In this document: piece after piece, positions 31,897-40,118 of the stretch
Numbering within the stretch: the stretch's first letter is position 1
Layout: every line of letters begins with the position of its first letter
Source: Enterobacillus tribolii
Lineage (GTDB): Bacteria > Pseudomonadota > Gammaproteobacteria > Enterobacterales > Enterobacteriaceae
Reading direction: 5' to 3'
DNA: 64,000 nt
NCBI RefSeq assembly: GCF_003363015.1
Contig: NZ_QRAP01000002.1
Span: forward strand, 372,001 to 436,000
Translations under genes and position numbers: made by a program
The notes under the pieces: generated by a model
The model's database searches: none
What the model was told of the DNA's origin: nothing
What the model saw: the letters and a program-made list of their open reading frames with translations, nothing else

Positions 31897-31986
31897 TTGA
31901 CCTCCGTCATGATATGACTTTTTTAAGTCCAGTGATGTATTGAGATTTGACCACCGTCAATTACCGTTTTTCAGCAATCATATACT
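31897..31986 (+). promoter_or_regulatory. Two FNR-like boxes and -10 upstream of dmsA
   Basis: TTGACCTCCGTCAT (31897-31910) and TTGACCACCGTCAA (31947-31960) are spaced 50 bases apart and fit the FNR/CRP-type pattern TTGAC-N4-GTCAA. TATACT at 31981-31986 suits a -10 box. A start near 31993 would place the second box at about -40, the class II activation position. Anaerobic activation is inferred. Confidence 0.65.
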
Positions 31987-32023
31987 TGAATGGTAGGATA
32001 ATTATCATTATGAGTTAACCGCC

Positions 32024-34447
32024 ATGGACAGTTTTTTAAAGCAGCTCCTTTCCCGCTCGCTGTCGCGCCGGGATTTAGTCAAAAATACATCCAAAGTCAG
32101 CTCTGCGATCGCCTTAGCCGGCGCTATCCCACTCCCTTTTTCTGCTTCCGCCTCCGCCGCCGAAGTACCGGACGGGCAGGAGTCCGTTCGCCACAGCGCC
32201 TGCCTGGTGAACTGCGGCAGCCGCTGCCCGCTGCGGGTGGTGGTGAAGGATGATGTGATTGTCAGGATTGAGCCTGAGGATTGCCCGGACGAGAATGTGT
32301 TCGGCAAACATCAGATCCGCCCCTGCCTGCGCGGACGCTCCAGCCGCTGGCGCGTTTATAGCCCGGACCGGCTGAAACATCCGCTGAAGCGGGTCGGGAA
32401 ACGCGGGGAAGGTAAGTTCAAACGTATTTCCTGGGAAGAGGCCACGAAATACATTGCTGATGAGCTGAAACGGATTATTGATAAATACGGTAACGAAGCC
32501 GTTTATTACAATTATCAGTCCGGCGCCTATTATCACAACCAGGGCACCACCGCCTGGAAGCGCCTGCTGAACATAACCGGCGGCTACCTGCGTTATTACA
32601 ATACCTACTCTACGGCGCAAATTTCCGTCGCCACGCCGTACACCTTCGGTGAATACGGCGCCAGCCATTTTGATCAAATCCGTCATTCCGATTTGGTGGT
32701 TTTCTTCGGTATGAACCTGTCGGAAACCCGGATGTCCGGCGGCGGGCAGGTTGAAGAACTGCGCCGGGCGCTGGAGAGTTCACAGGCGCAGGTCATCGTG
32801 ATCGATCCGCGTTATACCGACTCCGTAATCACCGAGCATGCGGAATGGCTGCCCATCCGGCCGACCACCGACGCTGCGCTGGTTTCCGCGCTGGCCTGGA
32901 CGCTGATAACTGAAAACCTGATCGATGAGGCGCTGGTTAACCGTTATTGCGTCGGCTTCGACGGCAGCACGCTGCCTGAAGGCGCGCCGTCCAACGGCAG
33001 CTATAAAGACTACATCCTGGGCACCGGCAGCGATAATACGCCGAAAACGCCCGAATGGGCGGAGGCGATCACCGGCATTGCCGCATCGCGCATCCGCCAG
33101 CTGGCGCGGCAGATCGCCGGAGCCAAAGCCTGCTATATCGCGCAGGGGTGGGGGCCGCAGCGTCATGCCAACGGCGAGCAGAGCGTACGCGCCATCAACA
33201 CCCTGCCGCTGCTGACCGGCCATTTCGGCCTGCCGGGCACCAACACCGGCAACTGGCCTTATGCCACCAAATACGGCGTGCCCAGCCTGCCGGACGGCAA
33301 CAACCCGGTGACGACCGCCATCCCCTGCTATTTGTGGACCGACGCGGTGCTCAACCCGGAGATCATTACCGACAAGACCCACGGGCTGCGCGGCAAAGAG
33401 AAGCTGGATGTCGGCATTAAGTGCATCGTCAATCAGGCGGGAAATACGCTGGTGAATCAGCATGGCGACATCAACCGCACCAGCAAGATTCTGGAAGACG
33501 ACACCAAGTGCGAATTCATTCTGGTGATCGATAACCACATGACGCCCAGCGCGAAATTCGCCGACATTCTGCTGCCCGAAACCAGCTATCTGGAGGCGCA
33601 GGATCTGGTGGATAACTCTTATGCATCCGGATCGCACCATTACATGATCGCCATGCAGCCGGTGGTGAAACCGATGTGGGAAGTCCGCAGCACCTACGAC
33701 ATATGCGCGGATATCGCTGCGCATTTCGGTCAGCGCGACGCCTACACGGAAGGCCGCACGCAGGCGCAGTGGATCGAAAAGCATTACGCCGAGGTGAAAG
33801 AGAAGCGTCCTTATCTGCCGGAGTGGTCGCAGGCGAAAGAAATGGGCGTGGTGGATCAACAGGCTGCGACGGAGCAGCAAGGCATCGCGCTGGCCGGTTT
33901 CCGTCAGGATCCTGTCGCCAATCCGCTGAAAACGCCGTCGGGTAAAGCGGAAATCTATTCTGCACGGCTGGAAAAACTGGCGCGCGAATGGGTATTGCCG
34001 GAAGGGGACAAGATTACCGCGCTGCCGGAGTTCTGTGCGGCGAAAGAGTCTCACCTGGATACCTCGCTGACCGGCAAATACCCGCTGCAACTGAGCGGCT
34101 TCCATACCAAAGGCCATACCCACTCCACATACTCCAACGTGCGCCAGCTTCATGAAGCGGCGCCGGACGAGATCTGGATGAACCCGCTGGATGCGCGTCA
34201 GCGCGGCATCGCCAACGGCGACAAGGTCCGGGTGTTCAACGACCGCGGCGTGGTGGAGATTCAGTGTAAGGTCACCCACCGCATTATTCCCGGCGTGGTG
34301 GCGATGCCGGAAGGGGGCTGGACGCGGCGCAACGCGGCGGGCGTGGACGTCGGCGGCTGCATCAATACCCTGACGTCGCACAGCGTATCGCCGCTGGCGA
34401 AGGGGAATCCGCAGCATACCAACCTGGTTGAAGTGAGTAAGGTCTGA
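32024..34447 (+). CDS. dmsA: DMSO reductase-type molybdoenzyme catalytic subunit
   Basis: This 807-residue molybdopterin oxidoreductase has a Tat signal with twin Arg in LSRRDLVK at about residues 14-21 and an AXA-type end near SASAAE. A Fe-S binding set (CLVNCGSRC ... RPCLRG) follows. The YSTAQI segment probably supplies the serine ligand to molybdenum. The C-terminal molydopterin-dinucleotide domain holds GFHTKGHTHSTYSNV. In the family it reduces DMSO, other S- or N-oxides or selenate. The length fits DmsA/YnfE; which substrate is preferred is not visible. It heads a dmsABC-type operon. Confidence 0.9.
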   Translation: MDSFLKQLLSRSLSRRDLVKNTSKVSSAIALAGAIPLPFSASASAAEVPDGQESVRHSACLVNCGSRCPLRVVVKDDVIVRIEPEDCPDENVFGKHQIRPCLRGRSSRWRVYSPDRLKHPLKRVGKRGEGKFKRISWEEATKYIADELKRIIDKYGNEAVYYNYQSGAYYHNQGTTAWKRLLNITGGYLRYYNTYSTAQISVATPYTFGEYGASHFDQIRHSDLVVFFGMNLSETRMSGGGQVEELRRALESSQAQVIVIDPRYTDSVITEHAEWLPIRPTTDAALVSALAWTLITENLIDEALVNRYCVGFDGSTLPEGAPSNGSYKDYILGTGSDNTPKTPEWAEAITGIAASRIRQLARQIAGAKACYIAQGWGPQRHANGEQSVRAINTLPLLTGHFGLPGTNTGNWPYATKYGVPSLPDGNNPVTTAIPCYLWTDAVLNPEIITDKTHGLRGKEKLDVGIKCIVNQAGNTLVNQHGDINRTSKILEDDTKCEFILVIDNHMTPSAKFADILLPETSYLEAQDLVDNSYASGSHHYMIAMQPVVKPMWEVRSTYDICADIAAHFGQRDAYTEGRTQAQWIEKHYAEVKEKRPYLPEWSQAKEMGVVDQQAATEQQGIALAGFRQDPVANPLKTPSGKAEIYSARLEKLAREWVLPEGDKITALPEFCAAKESHLDTSLTGKYPLQLSGFHTKGHTHSTYSNVRQLHEAAPDEIWMNPLDARQRGIANGDKVRVFNDRGVVEIQCKVTHRIIPGVVAMPEGGWTRRNAAGVDVGGCINTLTSHSVSPLAKGNPQHTNLVEVSKV

Positions 34448-34461
34448 GGAAGGGGACGTTT

Positions 34462-35079
34462 ATGACACAGTATGGATTTTTCGTAGACTCATCCCGTTGT
34501 TCGGGCTGTAAGACCTGTCAGGTGAGCTGCAAGGATAAAAAGGACCTGGACGTGGGGCCGAAATTCCGCCGGGTATACGAATACGGCGGCGGCAACTGGA
34601 TTCAATCCGGCCAGGCCTGGGTACACAACACCTTCAGCTACTACTTGTCTATCGCCTGCAATCATTGCGACGAGCCGACCTGCGTGAAAGGCTGCCCCAC
34701 CGGCGCCATGCATAAGCGCCCGCAGGACGGCCTGGTGGCGGTAAATCAGGATATCTGCGTCGGGTGTCGCTATTGCGAAATGCGCTGCCCGTACGGCGCG
34801 CCGCAGTTCGATGCAGAGAAGCAGGTGATGTCGAAATGCGACGGCTGCTTCGATCGTGTGGAGCAAGGGCTGAAGCCGGTGTGCGTGGAGTCCTGCCCGC
34901 AGCGGGCGCTGGATTTCGGCCCCATTGACGAACTGCGTAAGAAATACGGCACGCAAAACGCGTTTGCGCCGTTGCCGGACCCGTCGCTGACGCGGCCCAA
35001 CCTGATCGTGAAACCACATCCGGCGGCCCGCCCCTCCGGCGATGCCGAAGGCGCTATCCAGAACCCGAAGGAGGTCTGA
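34462..35079 (+). CDS. dmsB: DMSO reductase-type iron-sulfur subunit
   Basis: This 205-residue ferredoxin-like subunit passes electrons from the membrane anchor to the catalytic subunit. It has four cysteine groups for four [4Fe-4S] clusters: CSGCKTCQVSC, CNHCDEPTCVKGCP, CVGCRYCEMRCP and CDGCFDRVEQG...CVESCP. It follows dmsA by 14 bases with AGGAAGGGG as ribosome site. Confidence 0.95.
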   Translation: MTQYGFFVDSSRCSGCKTCQVSCKDKKDLDVGPKFRRVYEYGGGNWIQSGQAWVHNTFSYYLSIACNHCDEPTCVKGCPTGAMHKRPQDGLVAVNQDICVGCRYCEMRCPYGAPQFDAEKQVMSKCDGCFDRVEQGLKPVCVESCPQRALDFGPIDELRKKYGTQNAFAPLPDPSLTRPNLIVKPHPAARPSGDAEGAIQNPKEV

Positions 35080-35082
35080 GTC

Positions 35083-35853
35083 ATGCACGAGTTACCGTTA
35101 GTGTTCTTTACCGTGCTGAGCCAGAGCGCGGTCGGCGCCTTTATTCTGCTGCTGCTCGCCAGTGCCGGCGAAAAAGCAGAAGAGCGGAAGCTGGGCTTCA
35201 GCCTGTTTTGCGCCATGTGCCTGTTCGGCGTCGGGCTGGTGGTCGGTATGCTGCACCTGGGGCAGTTGCTGCGCGCGTTTAACCTGTTCTTCGGCATCGG
35301 ACGTTCGCCAATGAGCAACGAAATTGCGCTGTCCGCCCTGTTTGCGGCCTCCGGGGGCATCGCTGCGCTCGGGCTGTGGTCCGGTAAAGGCGGGTTGTTC
35401 CGCCCGCTGGCCTGGTTCGCCGCCGCCGTGGGCGTGGCCTTCGTAGCGGCTATTCCGACGGTGTATCAGATTGAAACCGTCGCGGCCTGGAAAACCGGTT
35501 ATACCTGGCTGGTGATGCTGCTGACCGTTCTGACCGGCGGCGGGCTGGTTGCCGCGCTGCTCGGCGCCCGTAAGGCCGGGCTGTGGGTCGGGACGATCGG
35601 GATGTTGCTCAGCCTGCTGATCCGCCCGAGCTATTTGTCGGTGCTGTGGCAGGCAGACAGCATGATGGTCGCGGGGCAAACCGTGTGGTTCGGCATGCAG
35701 GTGTTGCTGTTGTTGCTGGCCTTGTGCGGTGCGGTTTATGCGTTGCTGCGTCAGCCGCCGCGCGCCTGGTTGTTTGCCTGCGCGGGCGGAATTTTGGTCT
35801 CCGAGCTGCTGGGGCGCATTGCGTTCTACAATCTGTGGGCTGTAGCGATGTAA
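35083..35853 (+). CDS. dmsC: DMSO reductase-type membrane anchor
   Basis: This 256-residue protein has eight hydrophobic segments and fits the DmsC family: quinol oxidation and anchoring of the DmsAB dimer. The N-terminal MHELPLVFFTVLSQSAVGAF and the GMLHLGQLLRAFNLFFGIGRSPMSNE motif are typical. It begins three bases after dmsB with GGAGG overlapping the dmsB stop, so the three genes are coupled. Confidence 0.93.
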   Translation: MHELPLVFFTVLSQSAVGAFILLLLASAGEKAEERKLGFSLFCAMCLFGVGLVVGMLHLGQLLRAFNLFFGIGRSPMSNEIALSALFAASGGIAALGLWSGKGGLFRPLAWFAAAVGVAFVAAIPTVYQIETVAAWKTGYTWLVMLLTVLTGGGLVAALLGARKAGLWVGTIGMLLSLLIRPSYLSVLWQADSMMVAGQTVWFGMQVLLLLLALCGAVYALLRQPPRAWLFACAGGILVSELLGRIAFYNLWAVAM

Positions 35854-35908
35854 CTGAATACCGGCCGGCGTTGTTTGCCGGCCGGGTAATGATGATGAAG
35901 GAATCCCG

Positions 35909-36496
35909 GTGCAGAATCTTGCCCTTATGCCGCGCTTTTTAGGCGCGCTGTTTTACTATTCTCCTGCAACCCGGACCGTCCGCGATCTGCTCGCGGCGTT
36001 TTCATCCGGAGATTGGGAAACGTTTTATGACTGGCCGGAGCCGCAGGAAATCCGGGCCTTATGCGCCGACATGCAGGAACCGGACGATTATGCGTTCTCC
36101 GTGCTGTTTGAAGGGCAGGGGAAAATGGAGGCGCCGCCGTGGGGCTCAGTCTATCTGGATAAAGACAACCTGCTGATGGGAAACTCGGCGGTCAGCTATC
36201 GTCGCTTTTTACAGCAGCATGGGTTGGCGCTGGCGTCTGACATTAACGAGCCGGAAGATCAGTTCGGCCTGATGCTGCTGGCGCTGGCGGCCCTGCTGGA
36301 AGCGGAAAACACGGCGGCGGCGCATATTTTGCTGGAACAGCATTTGCTGCCCTGGGGCTACCGGTATCTGGATTTGCTTAAAGCCAACCGCGTCAGTGCG
36401 TTTTATGCCCGGCTGGCGCGGCTTACGGAGATTTTCCTGCGCGACATGCAGGAAAAGGCGCGGCTGAAACCGTCCGAACCGCGCCTTTGGTTCTGA
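35909..36496 (+). CDS. TorD/DmsD-family maturation chaperone
   Basis: This 195-residue helical protein fits the TorD-like chaperone family that binds Tat signal peptides of molybdoenzymes before export, here most likely that of the DmsA homologue. Family-like segments include FYYSPATRTVRDLL, PPWGSVYLDKDNLLMG and EPEDQFGLMLLALA. The start is a GTG with AAGGA seven bases upstream. It follows dmsC by 55 bases and completes the operon. Confidence 0.87.
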   Translation: MQNLALMPRFLGALFYYSPATRTVRDLLAAFSSGDWETFYDWPEPQEIRALCADMQEPDDYAFSVLFEGQGKMEAPPWGSVYLDKDNLLMGNSAVSYRRFLQQHGLALASDINEPEDQFGLMLLALAALLEAENTAAAHILLEQHLLPWGYRYLDLLKANRVSAFYARLARLTEIFLRDMQEKARLKPSEPRLWF

Positions 36497-36690
36497 TGAC
36501 GTTCGCTCACGGCCCGCAGCAGGAGGGGGTCGTGAGCGGCTGTGTTGCGTTCTTCGCACATCAGCGCATGGGCGGTTGTCGCCCGGAATGCATTGTTCAG
36601 AATGGCTTGTTTTGGGGCGCTGCGTACGAAGGGAAAGAGGTAAAGCGCGCCTGAGCGCGCTAAGAGCACCAGGAAGTGCTGAAACGGAGG

Positions 36691-36801
36691 TTACATACCC
36701 GCGTTGATCGCGGTTATATGAGTCAATAAACCGACAATAACGCAGGCACTGACGGCCAGCAAAACGAATATACTTACTCGCATTAAACTTGTATTTCTCA
36801 T
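36691..36801 (-). CDS. 36-residue single-helix membrane protein
   Basis: A 36-codon gene too short for usual gene finding. The peptide starts MRNTSLMRVSIFVLLAVSAC and continues with a hydrophobic stretch to a polar tail ending NAGM, so one transmembrane helix with the basic N-terminus probably inside. AAGGAG lies six bases before the ATG, a strong ribosome site. It stands alone between the dms operon and the VWA cluster, on the opposite strand. I cannot name a family; one of the many small stress proteins is likely. Confidence 0.7.
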   Translation of the reverse strand: MRNTSLMRVSIFVLLAVSACVIVGLLTHITAINAGM

Positions 36802-37275
36802 AATGACTCCTTATCGGGGTGATCGGAAATAAACATTTCCGGTGACGCCTGCCGACGCTATTTATTTAACTCTTCCTTAAGCGTTTTGTCGGATAATTTC
36901 ACGGCTCTTTTAATAAAAACAGGGTATCGCCACAAATAACGCTGGCGATATAACTAATTTATTTCATTGGATTTTTATTTTTATTGAGTATAACACGTTA
37001 TATTTTTATTTGTCGTTCGTACAGGCTTTATTAGATTAAATCAAAGAAAAGTGTTTTTATTAGGCTTTGTGATAAAAGTGTAGAAAAAGACAACAAATCA
37101 TTCGCGTTTATCCGTTTTACGGCGGACGGTACGTGTCATTTTGTACCCGGTAACCGGGTAAGAAAAAAGTGCAGCGCTATACCGCGAATCAGGAGCGAAC
37201 AGGTTTACACCAGACTGATCCGCATATTACCATCCTCCGGTTTATATCTCGGGCTATCAATAAAAGGAGTGAATG
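36802..37275. other. AT-rich region upstream of the VWA/phosphatase/kinase cluster
   Basis: These 474 bases are distinctly AT-rich in their middle part and probably hold the promoters of the 36-residue gene (leftward) and of the cluster (rightward). I see no further gene or clear operator. Confidence 0.5.
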
Positions 37276-37956
37276 ATGGCGAATATCATGATACCGGACG
37301 TGGCCCTGGTGGATAACACCGAGCAGCGAACTCCGTTGGTTCTGGTGCTGGACGCCTCGGGAAGCATGACGGGCAAGCCGATTGATGAACTGAACCGGGG
37401 CATCAGGCTGCTGGAAGAAGAACTAAAAAAAGACGTGATTGCTTCCAAGCGTGTGCGGTTGCTCATTATCCAACTGGGCGGCATGGATGAGTGCCGGATC
37501 GTACAGGACTGGTGCGATGCGATGGACTTCACCGCGCCGGTTCTGGAAGCCAGCGGGACCACGCCGATGGGGCAGAGCGTGAACCTGGCGCTGAGGGAAA
37601 TTGAAAGCGAAAAGCAGCGCTTTAAAGAAGCCGGTATCCCGTATACCCGCCCCTGGCTGTTTTTGATGTCTGACGGCGAGCCGACCGATCTGTGGCAGGA
37701 CGCGGCGCGAAATTGCCGTAATGCCGAAGCGGATCATAAGGTTGCGGTGTTCCCGATTATGGTGGAAGGGGCATCGGCGGAAGTGATGGGCAGTTTCAGC
37801 AATAACGGTACGCATGCGGTGAAAATGCTGAACGGGCTGAAGTTCCGCGAGCTTTTCCTCTGGCTCAGCGCCAGCATGCAGGTGGTATCGCAGTCCACGC
37901 CGGGAGGCCTGGCGCAGCTGCCGTCAACCGACAGCTGGGCAAACGTGCCGGTATAA
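37276..37956 (+). CDS. VWA-domain protein, TerY-like
   Basis: This 226-residue protein is a single von Willebrand A domain with the metal-binding MIDAS motif DASGSM at about residues 24-29, the threonine in SGTTPMGQSV and the DGEPTD aspartate. It is the VWA member of a VWA-PP2C-kinase triad known as TerY-P in tellurite/stress systems. The ATG at 37276 is seven bases after AAGGAG and preferred over a tandem ATG at 37273. The next gene starts four bases after the stop. Confidence 0.88.
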   Translation: MANIMIPDVALVDNTEQRTPLVLVLDASGSMTGKPIDELNRGIRLLEEELKKDVIASKRVRLLIIQLGGMDECRIVQDWCDAMDFTAPVLEASGTTPMGQSVNLALREIESEKQRFKEAGIPYTRPWLFLMSDGEPTDLWQDAARNCRNAEADHKVAVFPIMVEGASAEVMGSFSNNGTHAVKMLNGLKFRELFLWLSASMQVVSQSTPGGLAQLPSTDSWANVPV

Positions 37957-37959
37957 CGC

Positions 37960-38733
37960 ATGGAATGGAAAGTTTGCGCCGCGTCGGTGTGCGGAGCCGC
38001 TCATCTGGCGGCGGACACGCCCTGTCAGGATGCCTTTCACTGGGTCCGTACGCCGTCATTACTGCTGGCGGCCGTGTGTGACGGCGCGGGGTCGGCCCGT
38101 TGCGGCGGGCCGGGCGCGCAGCGGGTTTCCCGTGAATTCGCCACCCGGCTGGCGCAGGAGCCTGCGCTGGCGACGTTTCATGGCGACGAAATAGCGGCGC
38201 AGGTGTTTGCGTTGCTGGCGGATATCCGCCTGGGCCTGCAACGGGAAGCTGAAGAGGAGCAGGGCGCGTTGGGCGATTTTGCCTGTACGCTGGTGGCCGC
38301 CTGTCTGTTTGACGATCACGGCTGGTTAATTCATCTCGGCGATGGCGCGGCGGCAGCCGTGGTGAAGGATCGCGCGGATGTGGTTTCGCTGCCGGAAAAC
38401 GGCGAATACGTGAATCACACCTGGTTCCTTACCTCCCCGGACTGGCGCGAGCACGTACGTATCACACCGCTGCACGGGCCGGTGACGCAAATTGTCCTGA
38501 TGTCCGACGGCGTGCAGCCTTTTGCCATGAACAAGGGCGGAACGCAGCTTTTCGGCCCCTTTATTGATCCCGTACTGCGTTTCCTTGACGGCGTGGATGA
38601 AACGCAGGGATCGCAGGCACTAAGCCATACGCTGTGCGATCCCCGTATTGATGCGATTACCGGGGATGACAAAACGTTATTGATTGGCATCAGGGAAGAG
38701 TATGGTCAGGACGACGCGCCCCTGTTGGTATGA
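37960..38733 (+). CDS. PP2C-type protein phosphatase
   Basis: This 257-residue protein has the PP2C-like fold signature: PCQDAF near residue 22, AVCDGAGSARCGG with the metal-binding Asp-Gly at about 44-52, HLGDGAAAAV and LMSDGV. It probably dephosphorylates serine/threonine targets of the kinase encoded next, with which it overlaps by 32 bases. Part of the TerY-P-like triad. Confidence 0.88.
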   Translation: MEWKVCAASVCGAAHLAADTPCQDAFHWVRTPSLLLAAVCDGAGSARCGGPGAQRVSREFATRLAQEPALATFHGDEIAAQVFALLADIRLGLQREAEEEQGALGDFACTLVAACLFDDHGWLIHLGDGAAAAVVKDRADVVSLPENGEYVNHTWFLTSPDWREHVRITPLHGPVTQIVLMSDGVQPFAMNKGGTQLFGPFIDPVLRFLDGVDETQGSQALSHTLCDPRIDAITGDDKTLLIGIREEYGQDDAPLLV

Positions 38734-40117
38734 CGGGCAAAAGCGCCCGATTGAACCCGGCGGGCTGATTAAGAGCGGCGGGGCGGGCAGCGTTTATCAC
38801 CTTGCCGGCGGCAGGGTCGTCAAGATTTACCACGACACCATCGACAAAGCGTATTACCAGCGCAAGATTGCGGCGATGCTGACGCTGACGCCGCACCTGC
38901 CGCCGGTGCCCGGCAAACATGACCTTATTCAGCTGGCGTGGCCGGTTTCTTCCCTGCTTGATAAAAAACAGCGCTTTGCCGGCTTTATCATGCCCGAGCT
39001 GGACGTAAAGGCCAGCATTGAACTGGAATACATTCTTCAGGAACGCCAGGCGCGGGCGCACGGTCTTCCGGTCGGGCTGGGGGCGAAAGTCAGCCTGGCC
39101 GCCAACCTTTGTACGCTGGTTACCGCGCTGCATCAGCAGCGGCACCGTATCATCGATCTCAAACCAATCAACCTGCGCTTTTATAAAGAGAGCCTGCACG
39201 TCGCGATGCTGGACTGCGACGGCTTCAGTATTCAGGGCCATAAAGAGCGCTTTCCCGCAAATCAGTTTACCTCAGACTATTTAGCGCCGGAGTTTCAGGC
39301 GAGCGGGCGGATCCCGGAAGACGGAGAGGAGTATCAGGATCGTTTCGCCCTGGCCGTTATTCTGTTCCAGTTACTGAACTTCGGTATTCATCCTTACAGC
39401 GGCAGGCTGGTGAAAGACGACCTGCCGACCGACCTGCCCGGCCGCATCCGCCATCGTCTCTATGCCTACGGGCTGAAACCGCATCGCTTTATCGAACCTT
39501 CACCGGTCAGCGGCCACCAGTCGATGCCGCAGGCGATCCGGGAACTGTTTGATCTGGCGTTTGCCGCCGCCGCGCATGAGCGACCGTCTGCGCAGGTATG
39601 GGTGCAGTGCCTGCGGCCTTATGCGTTACGCAGCAACGACTTACTGAAGGTGTGCGCGAAAGATCCGGAGCATCAGCATTTTGCCGGCCATCCGTGTGCG
39701 GCCTGCGCCCGTACGGCGCTGTTGACCCGCACCGCACAGGCGCAGAAAACCACACAGCGTCAGCAGAAGAAGAGGAAAAGGGTTGCCGCTGCGCAGCCGG
39801 TAGTGCGGGCGGCGGTAGTCCGGCCGCCTCCGGCCCCGGTGCCGGCAGGGCCGCCGTCACATTGGCGCATGGGGTTTTATGGCTTGCTGTCCGTGGCGGC
39901 GCCGGTCATTTTCGCCTTATTAACAGCGATGCTTTCCCAGCAGCTAAGCCAGGATTTAGGCAACTTTAACGCTATGATCGCCGGGTTTATCGCGTCGGAC
40001 TATTTCGAACAGATGACCAGCGGCATGATTGGCCTCATCAGCGTATTGATAGTGTTTATCATGATCGTGATGTTGGTTGTCCTCCCCTTCAATGTTATCC
40101 GCCGCTCCGGCCCCTGA
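38702..40117 (+). CDS. Ser/Thr protein kinase-like protein with C-terminal membrane helices
   Basis: This 471-residue protein has a kinase domain in about its first 320 residues: glycine loop SGGAGSVYHL, lysine in VVKIYHD, catalytic DLKPINLRFY and metal loop LDCDGFSI (DG in place of canonical DFG order). A cysteine cluster (CAKDPEHQHFAGHPCAACA) resembling a zinc site follows, then a Lys/Arg-rich linker and two membrane helices. It resembles the YegI group of enterobacterial kinases. The ATG at 38702 has AGGGA just upstream within the phosphatase gene. Confidence 0.85.
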   Translation: MVRTTRPCWYDGQKRPIEPGGLIKSGGAGSVYHLAGGRVVKIYHDTIDKAYYQRKIAAMLTLTPHLPPVPGKHDLIQLAWPVSSLLDKKQRFAGFIMPELDVKASIELEYILQERQARAHGLPVGLGAKVSLAANLCTLVTALHQQRHRIIDLKPINLRFYKESLHVAMLDCDGFSIQGHKERFPANQFTSDYLAPEFQASGRIPEDGEEYQDRFALAVILFQLLNFGIHPYSGRLVKDDLPTDLPGRIRHRLYAYGLKPHRFIEPSPVSGHQSMPQAIRELFDLAFAAAAHERPSAQVWVQCLRPYALRSNDLLKVCAKDPEHQHFAGHPCAACARTALLTRTAQAQKTTQRQQKKRKRVAAAQPVVRAAVVRPPPAPVPAGPPSHWRMGFYGLLSVAAPVIFALLTAMLSQQLSQDLGNFNAMIAGFIASDYFEQMTSGMIGLISVLIVFIMIVMLVVLPFNVIRRSGP

Positions 40118-40118
40118 T

